A stretch of 64,000 bases of DNA from NCBI RefSeq assembly GCF_036687315.1, contig NZ_CP144683.1, positions 1,992,001-2,056,000 of the forward strand, given 5' to 3'. Shown here one piece after another: positions 58,585 to 64,000 of this stretch. The notes under the pieces are model-generated. The model worked only from the letters and a program-made list of their open reading frames with translations, did no database searches and was not told the origin of the DNA. The position numbers and the translations under genes were made by a program. Within the stretch, counting starts at the first letter, position 1, and the number at the start of each line of letters is the position of its first letter. This stretch comes from Sphingopyxis sp. TUF1 (GTDB taxonomy: Bacteria; Pseudomonadota; Alphaproteobacteria; Sphingomonadales; Sphingomonadaceae).

Positions 58585-59720
58585 CCGCCGCTCTTATCCT
58601 GCCCGGCGTCCTTTGCAAGAAAGTGCAGGATTGCCTCGGCGCCGCGCGCCGCCGCGCCGGCGGGATCGCCACCGATCGATTCGGCAAGGCGCGCGCGCTG
58701 GGCATCGGCATAGAGCGGATGGCGGGCGGAGGCGGCGTCGAATGCCGCGGGCAGCTCTGCGATGTCATCGAGAACATCCCCGAGCGTCCAGAAAAGATAG
58801 TCGGGATCGCCCGCCCAATCGACCTGATGGGCGTTGAGGAATATGCACGGCCGCGGCGTGGCGAGAAATTCGTAAACCTGGCTGCTGACGTCGCCCAGAT
58901 AGAGGTCGGCGCCGATGGTATAGCTCATGTCGAACAGGCGTTCAGAGCCGAGGTCGATGTGGATTTTGTCCGGCACCGCGAGCCGCTCGACCGCCACCCG
59001 CTCGGCCTCGCTTGCTTCGGCGAACAGGCGGACGTGCGGCGCGACGACAAGGTTGTAGCGATCCTGCGCGGTGAACCAGTCGATGATCCCGAGCCCGAAC
59101 CGATCCCAGGACGACAGGTCGCGCCGGAAATGCGGGGCATAGAGGATTGTCGGCCGCCCATTGTCGAAAATCGGCGCGCGCGATTTTTGCAGGCGGCGCA
59201 TCAGGTCGAGCTTCACATAGCCCGTGACCGCGTAATGGCCGGGACGGATCGTTCGCGCGTCCAGCATCCGCGCTTCGCTTTTTTCTCCCGCAACGAGCGC
59301 AAAATCGAAATGACGGTCGCGCGCATCAAAGGTGATCGCGCGGTCGCCCGCGCCGTGTGGCGTGAAGATGAGGCGCGTCCGGCGCGGCAGGAAATGTCGG
59401 ATCGCCGTTGTCGTTCGTTCGGGAACGATGATCGCGTCGAACTTGCGAAGAAAGGGCAGCGCGTCGAGGAGGATCGGCAGGCGCGGATTGCGGAACAAAC
59501 CACACGCGCGGAGCCAGTGTGGCAGACCCTTTTGTCCGAGCAGGGTGATGTTCGGCGCAAAGCCAGGATAGGCGAGCATGACCTGCTGTGCGACGGGCAG
59601 ATGGTCGGCGCTCGTCACCGCGACCTCGACTGCTTGACCTTGCACGGCCATTTCGGCGGCGATGGGCAGCGCGTGGAACAGGTGGTGCGGCTCGCCGATG
59701 AAGAGGAAGAGGATGCGCAT
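58581..59720 (-). CDS. CDP-glycerol glycerophosphotransferase-like enzyme (TagB/TagF type)
   Basis: 379 residues from ATG 59720. GT-B-like architecture with FTPHGAGDRAI at about 135-150, TGYVKLDLM, ILYAPHFRRD at about 205 and GADLYLGDVSSQVYEFL at about 265, the region equivalent to the active site of TagB/TagF-type glycerophosphotransferases. These enzymes add polyol-phosphate units from CDP-polyol. It lies in the operon directly after the HAD phosphatase gene (sharing one base, TGATG) and overlaps the CDP-alcohol transferase gene by four bases. Similarity to wall teichoic acid enzymes is from motifs only. Confidence 0.8.
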   Translation of the reverse strand: MRILFLFIGEPHHLFHALPIAAEMAVQGQAVEVAVTSADHLPVAQQVMLAYPGFAPNITLLGQKGLPHWLRACGLFRNPRLPILLDALPFLRKFDAIIVPERTTTAIRHFLPRRTRLIFTPHGAGDRAITFDARDRHFDFALVAGEKSEARMLDARTIRPGHYAVTGYVKLDLMRRLQKSRAPIFDNGRPTILYAPHFRRDLSSWDRFGLGIIDWFTAQDRYNLVVAPHVRLFAEASEAERVAVERLAVPDKIHIDLGSERLFDMSYTIGADLYLGDVSSQVYEFLATPRPCIFLNAHQVDWAGDPDYLFWTLGDVLDDIAELPAAFDAASARHPLYADAQRARLAESIGGDPAGAAARGAEAILHFLAKDAGQDKSGG

Positions 59721-60430
59721 CAACGAGCCTCTGCCGACGTCCCCGCGGCAGCATCCTCGAAATCGGCGAGCTGCCAGCCATGGTGTGCGGCGAGCCGCGC
59801 GAACCTGGCGCCGCGCCCGACGAGCCACGCCTCGCGCGCAAGCGCAAAGGTTGGCGCGTCGCTGACATGGTCCGAATAGGCGCGGATATGCGCGTCCTCG
59901 CGCTCATTCGCAACAAGCCACTCGGTGACGCGCCGCGCCTTTTCGGCTCCGTAGCAATTGGTGCCTTCGAGTGCGGGCAACCAATTTCCGACGGCGTCGC
60001 GGCGATGGCGCGAGGCAATGACGGCGTCGAAACCCAGCGCATCGGCGATCGCGTACGCGTAAAATTCGGGCGCCGCGGTCGCCATCAACAGCTGAAAGCC
60101 TTCGGAACGGTCGCGCGCGATGCAGGCGGCGGCGCCCGGCGGTACGTCGCGCGGCACCCGCCACGCGGCGAACCGCGCGGCGAGCCGCTCGGCGCGCTCC
60201 TGCGCTATGGTGCGGCCGAGCATGAGGCGGATCGCCGCGGGCTTGAACCGGTCGCGGCCATACAGGCCGAGCGCATAGCCGATCATCAGCACCGCGAGCG
60301 CAGGGAGCAGCAGCAACCGCCACGGGGTCTCGCGCCACGCTGCCCACAGCAGAAACAGCGTGAAGGTCGGCGTCCGCAGCACGGTGCGGTCAAGATCATA
60401 GACGGCGACGCGGAGCGGAATATCGGTCAT
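59720..60430 (-). CDS. HAD-IB family phosphatase
   Basis: 236 residues from ATG 60430. HAD motif I DLDRT with D12 and D14 (YDLDRTVLRTP), a hydrophobic stretch at about 30-55 that could be one or two membrane helices, motif II MATAAPEF, motif III with Lys (EGTNCYGAEKARRV) and the acidic motif SDHVSDAP. It resembles phosphoserine-phosphatase-like and lipid-phosphate HAD enzymes. In this operon it may remove the phosphate left after the CDP-alcohol transfer. Overlaps the flippase stop by four bases. Confidence 0.88.
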   Translation of the reverse strand: MTDIPLRVAVYDLDRTVLRTPTFTLFLLWAAWRETPWRLLLLPALAVLMIGYALGLYGRDRFKPAAIRLMLGRTIAQERAERLAARFAAWRVPRDVPPGAAACIARDRSEGFQLLMATAAPEFYAYAIADALGFDAVIASRHRRDAVGNWLPALEGTNCYGAEKARRVTEWLVANEREDAHIRAYSDHVSDAPTFALAREAWLVGRGARFARLAAHHGWQLADFEDAAAGTSAEAR

Positions 60431-61971
60431 CGCTCGGCGGGTCCGATCAGGCGAAGGCGATGCGCGGTCTTGCCGAGCGAGGCACGGTCGGCGAGCGGCA
60501 GCGCAAAGCGCAGCGCCAGCCAGATTGCTAAGGCAGCGATGGCGAGGAGCAGCGGCAGGGCAACGGGATCGGGCAAGAGGTCGGCGAGTATCGCAGCAAT
60601 CCCCGCAGCAATGGTGATGCCGATCCCGCGCAGCGCCACCGACGGGAATTGCATATCGAATGGATGCAGCCGCTCGACCAAGGCGAGTTGCAGCGTCGGG
60701 ATCGCGGCCATCGCGACGAGTCCGATCGCGGTCGCCAGCGTGACGCCGGTCAGCGGATCGACATGGCCGACCATCAGCCACCCGGCCGCGACAGCCACCG
60801 CCACCCCGATGATGCTGGCGGTCAGCTGGTGGCGAAAGGCGGCGACGACTTGAAGCACCGGCGCCGAAATGCCGAGCACCGCTTCGGCCGCGCGCGCGAA
60901 GAGCAGGATGACCAGAGCCGCCTGCGCCGTCTGCGCCTGATCGCCGAACAGGCTGAGCAATGACGCGCTGCCCGCGGCGAGCACCGCGGCGAGCGGCAGC
61001 GCGATCGCCGCGATCAGCCGCGTTGCATAGGCATAAATGTCGGCAACCTGCCGCCGGTCGCGCCGTTCGGCGCTGGCGGCGAGCGGCGCCATCACATAAG
61101 TGAAGGCGATGCGCACAAGCTGGACGACGCTCGACAATTTGCGCGCGATGGTGAAGAGGCCCGCCGCCGCGGCGCCGGCCGCGCCGGGGAGCAGCATGTT
61201 GAGGACCAGCGCGGGCGCGTCACCGAACAGCCGTGTAATGATGTTCGACGGCAGGATCGACAGCCCCGCCCAAAAGGTGTCGCGCGACGTCCGGCTCGCC
61301 CAGGGACCGCGCCAGAGATCGGCAAAGCTATATTGCTGCGCAAGCAGGCGGACCGACAGCGCCGCGGTGATCGCCAGCGAGCAGAGGTGGGCGATGAACA
61401 GCCCCTTGAGGCCGAGGCCACCGGCAAAGAAGAGGCCCGCGAACACGAGGCGCAGCAATTGTTCCCACACGATCCTGAGCCGGATTTCGGCGCCGAACAC
61501 CATGCGCGCGCGCAGCGCCGACGTCGCGATTTCGACGAAGGCCCACAGCGGCAGCGCCCAGACGAAAATCTTGATCGCCGGGATGACCAGCTCGCGATCC
61601 TTAGCCGCGACATTGAGGAGCGGGCCGAGCTCCGCGGCGAACAGCGAAATCAGCGCGGCGACAAGGATGCATGGGCCGACGCCGAAAATCATCGCGGTGC
61701 GCAGCGCCGCCGCCGCTTCGGCATCGCTTGCCGATTGCGGGACGGTCCGCTGCATCGCGCTGGTCATACCGAGGTCAAAGATATTCTCGATGAGGTTCAC
61801 CGCCGCCCACAGCACCGCATAAAGACCATAGCCTGCGAGCCCGAACATCAGGACATAGAGCGGCTGCGCGATGATTTCGACCACCGCACCAAGGCGCGCG
61901 AGCACCGTCGTGCCGAGTCCGCGCGCGACGCTGCGGCTGGTGACGGCAGGATGGTCGGCAGCTTCGCTCAT
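60427..61971 (-). CDS. Polysaccharide biosynthesis flippase (MOP superfamily)
   Basis: 514 residues from ATG 61971. About 12-14 membrane helices with the typical opening [34 protein letters not shown] and [14 protein letters not shown], characteristic of Wzx-like lipid-linked saccharide exporters. It would flip a lipid-linked product to the periplasm. First gene of the reverse operon flippase-HAD-CDP-glycerol transferase-CDP-alcohol transferase-HIT, in which every junction overlaps. Divergent from sdhB. Confidence 0.9.
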   Translation of the reverse strand: MSEAADHPAVTSRSVARGLGTTVLARLGAVVEIIAQPLYVLMFGLAGYGLYAVLWAAVNLIENIFDLGMTSAMQRTVPQSASDAEAAAALRTAMIFGVGPCILVAALISLFAAELGPLLNVAAKDRELVIPAIKIFVWALPLWAFVEIATSALRARMVFGAEIRLRIVWEQLLRLVFAGLFFAGGLGLKGLFIAHLCSLAITAALSVRLLAQQYSFADLWRGPWASRTSRDTFWAGLSILPSNIITRLFGDAPALVLNMLLPGAAGAAAAGLFTIARKLSSVVQLVRIAFTYVMAPLAASAERRDRRQVADIYAYATRLIAAIALPLAAVLAAGSASLLSLFGDQAQTAQAALVILLFARAAEAVLGISAPVLQVVAAFRHQLTASIIGVAVAVAAGWLMVGHVDPLTGVTLATAIGLVAMAAIPTLQLALVERLHPFDMQFPSVALRGIGITIAAGIAAILADLLPDPVALPLLLAIAALAIWLALRFALPLADRASLGKTAHRLRLIGPAER

Positions 61972-62099
61972 CCTTGCCGCACCTAGCGGCTCGACCGGCG
62001 CGCCGCCAGCGGCTTTCGCGCATCGGCGGCGCATCACCCCCTTGTCGGCGCCGCCAATCGGGTCTAGTCGATCCCGCGACTGCATCATTGGAGCCCGAC

Positions 62100-62882
62100 A
62101 TGGCCGAATTCCGCCTGCCCAAGAACAGCCGCCCGCAAAAGGGCGGCAAGGTCCACAAGGCCGAAGGCGCGAGCAACGTCAAAAAATTCAAAGTCTATCG
62201 TTACGACCCCGACAAGGGGCAGAACCCGCATTTCGACACGTTCGAGATCGACACCGATACATGCGGTCCGATGGTGCTCGACGCGCTCATCAAGATGAAG
62301 AGCGAGCAGGATTCGACGCTGACCTTCCGCCGCTCGTGCCGCGAGGGCATCTGCGGCAGCTGTTCGATGAACATGAACGGCAAGAATGGCCTCGCCTGTA
62401 CCACCGCGATCGAAGATCTGAAGGGCGACATCACGATCACCCCGCTGCCGTCGATGGACGTCATCAAGGATCTGGTCCCCGATTTCACCCATTTCTACGC
62501 GCAATATGCGTCGATCGAACCCTGGCTCAAGACCAAGACGACGACGCCGAGCGGCAAGGAACGGCTGCAATCACCCGCCGAACGCGAAAAGCTTGATGGG
62601 CTGTATGAGTGCATCCTGTGCGCCTGCTGCTCGACCAGCTGCCCCAGCTATTGGTGGAACAGCGACAAATTCCTTGGTCCCGCGATCCTGCTTCAGGCGT
62701 ATCGCTGGCTCGCCGACAGCCGCGACGAGATGACTGGCGAGCGGCTCGACGAGCTGGAAGATCCCTTCCGCCTCTATCGCTGCCACACGATCATGAACTG
62801 CGCCAATGCGTGCCCCAAGGGGCTTAGCCCCGCGCGCGCGATTGCCGAGATCAAAAAGCTCGAGGCCGAGCGGCAGGTGTGA
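62100..62882 (+). CDS. sdhB: Succinate dehydrogenase iron-sulfur subunit
   Basis: 260 residues. All cluster ligands are visible: CREGICGSC (2Fe-2S), with a further Cys in GLACTT, then [11 protein letters not shown] and [14 protein letters not shown] (4Fe-4S and 3Fe-4S). It passes electrons from succinate to ubiquinone in the inner membrane complex II. ATG 62100 is preceded by GGAG. No sdhA, sdhC or sdhD gene is adjacent upstream; the neighbour is the divergent flippase gene. sdhB apparently stands first in an operon with the thioesterase and zapE. Confidence 0.96.
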   Translation: MAEFRLPKNSRPQKGGKVHKAEGASNVKKFKVYRYDPDKGQNPHFDTFEIDTDTCGPMVLDALIKMKSEQDSTLTFRRSCREGICGSCSMNMNGKNGLACTTAIEDLKGDITITPLPSMDVIKDLVPDFTHFYAQYASIEPWLKTKTTTPSGKERLQSPAEREKLDGLYECILCACCSTSCPSYWWNSDKFLGPAILLQAYRWLADSRDEMTGERLDELEDPFRLYRCHTIMNCANACPKGLSPARAIAEIKKLEAERQV

Positions 62883-63367
62883 ACGACGGGATCGAGGAAC
62901 CGAAGCGCCGCGAGTATTTCAGCGCCGAGGAACTTGAGGGCGGCTGGGCCAGCTGGGACCTGAAAGACCCCACGCGTTTCAACAGCTTTATCGAACCGCT
63001 GACGGTGCGCATGGAAGCGCCAACCGCCGACGGGCGTCCGCGCGCGCGGGTGCGGATGGTTCCGGAGCGCAAGCACAGCAACCTTGGCGACAATGTTCAT
63101 GGCGCGGTGACGCTGGCGCTGGTCGACGTCGCGCTGTTTGCGGCGTCGCACCAGTTTGGATCGCTCAATGCCGGTCATTCGGTGACGCTCGACCTTTCGA
63201 CGCAGTTCGTGGGCGCCGGGCGCGTGGGCGAGCCGCTCGATGCCGTGGTCGAGCTGGTGCGCGAAACGGGGCGGCTCATCTTCCTGCGCGGCCTCGTCGT
63301 GCAGGGCGATGACGATAGCCATATCGTGCTCAGCTTTGCGGGAACGATCCGCAAGGCGAGCAAATGA
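62879..63367 (+). CDS. PaaI-like hotdog thioesterase
   Basis: 162 residues from GTG 62879, overlapping the sdhB stop (GTGA). Hotdog fold with the catalytic region [28 protein letters not shown] and the following [20 protein letters not shown]. It hydrolyses acyl-CoA or phenylacetyl-CoA-type thioesters; the substrate is not known. ATGA overlap with zapE. The operon pattern is often seen in sphingomonads. Confidence 0.88.
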   Translation: MNDGIEEPKRREYFSAEELEGGWASWDLKDPTRFNSFIEPLTVRMEAPTADGRPRARVRMVPERKHSNLGDNVHGAVTLALVDVALFAASHQFGSLNAGHSVTLDLSTQFVGAGRVGEPLDAVVELVRETGRLIFLRGLVVQGDDDSHIVLSFAGTIRKASK

Positions 63368-64000
63368 CCACCGTTCTTGCGACTTACGACGCGCTCGTCG
63401 CGGCAGGCGAGCTGCGCCCCGACCCCCAACAGCGCGCCGCCGCGGTCCGGCTCGATCATTTGCAGACGGAGCTGGAAGCGGTGCCGAAACGCGGCAGCCT
63501 GCTCTGGCGCCTTGCGGGCCGTAAGCCCGAGGCGCTGCGCGGCGTCTATCTGTGGGGCGCGGTCGGGCGCGGCAAGTCGATGCTGATGGACCTGTTCTAC
63601 GACCAGCTGTCGATCGAGCGGAAGCAGCGTGTTCATTTCCACGCCTTCATGATCGATGTCCACGCGCGGATGCGCGAAGCCCGGAAGAGCGAGAGCGGCG
63701 ATCCCATCCCGCTTGTTGCCGACGCGCTGGCGGCGAATGTCCGCTGCCTCGCTTTCGACGAGATGGTGGTGAACAACAGTGCTGACGCGATGATCCTCTC
63801 GCGCCTGTTCACCGCGCTGATCGACCGCGGGTTGACGATGGTCGCGACGTCGAACCGGCCGCCGAAGGATCTCTACAAGGATGGGCTCAACCGTGAGCAT
63901 TTCCTGCCGTTCATCGCGCTGGTCGAGGATCGGCTCGACGTAATGGGACTGAATGGCCCGACCGATTATCGCCGCGACCGGCTGGGCGACGGCGCGCGCT
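63364..64000 (+). CDS. zapE: Cell division ATPase ZapE (AFG1 family), N-terminal part
   Basis: Only the first 212 codons are inside the window; the right edge cuts the gene. P-loop GAVGRGKS at 65-72 (VYLWGAVGRGKSMLMDLFYD), FHAFMIDVHARMRE, and Walker B CLAFDEMVVNNSADAMILSRLF, where Met replaces the usual Phe after DE. AFG1-type ATPases act with the division ring or in inner membrane quality control. ATG 63364 overlaps the thioesterase stop. Confidence 0.93.
   Translation, partial: MTTVLATYDALVAAGELRPDPQQRAAAVRLDHLQTELEAVPKRGSLLWRLAGRKPEALRGVYLWGAVGRGKSMLMDLFYDQLSIERKQRVHFHAFMIDVHARMREARKSESGDPIPLVADALAANVRCLAFDEMVVNNSADAMILSRLFTALIDRGLTMVATSNRPPKDLYKDGLNREHFLPFIALVEDRLDVMGLNGPTDYRRDRLGDGAR

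Overview
The window is GC-rich DNA from an alphaproteobacterium, most likely a sphingomonad close to Sphingopyxis. This is inferred from gene content: an archaeal-type (class I) lysyl-tRNA synthetase, the run sdhB / PaaI thioesterase / zapE, the apbC-hflK-hflC-degP neighbourhood, and many short palindromic intergenic repeats. No database search was possible. I saw no rRNA, tRNA, CRISPR array or intact insertion sequence.

Layout. 1-9.2 kb is accessory in character: a MarR gene with the start of an HlyD/EmrA-type adaptor, a frameshifted DsbA-fold isomerase gene, a nitrilase-superfamily gene followed by a degraded copy of that isomerase, a block of three repeats, an alpha/beta hydrolase, an M2 dipeptidase, an ArsR/SRPBCC divergent pair, an orphan HerA-like ATPase and a PilZ protein. 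9.3-16.6 kb carries lysK, a short asparaginase domain, a fatty acid desaturase, a membrane PAS-GGDEF-EAL-PilZ protein, a DUF1192 protein and a quinone oxidoreductase. 16.6-21.8 kb carries a membrane-anchored winged-helix regulator divergent from two small unknown genes, then a DUF4331-DUF4198-AraC operon. 21.9-29.1 kb is a TetR-controlled tripartite RND efflux operon; near-identical 18-bp candidate operators lie at the TetR start and at the efflux promoter.

29.2-45.2 kb is mostly housekeeping: NIPSNAP, an unknown acidic protein, the very large NAD-glutamate dehydrogenase, an ATP-grasp protein, phaB, a DUF1963 protein, hemH overlapping a molybdenum hydroxylase large subunit, then mrp/apbC with a CoA-binding protein and a lipoprotein. 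45.3-50.4 kb is an envelope protein quality-control group (hflK, hflC, an outer membrane beta-barrel, a DegP-type protease) and a VOC protein. 50.6-54.5 kb is a reverse-strand set: diacylglycerol-kinase-like protein, metallophosphoesterase, an unknown protein and an APH-fold phosphotransferase.

54.5-62 kb is the most interesting part. Two tightly overlapped operons converge and together encode two nucleotidyltransferases, a CDP-alcohol phosphotransferase with a complete active-site signature, a CDP-glycerol-transferase-like enzyme, a HAD phosphatase, a HIT protein and a polysaccharide-type flippase. I infer that they make and export a polyol-phosphate lipid or polymer. The window ends with sdhB, a thioesterase and a truncated zapE.
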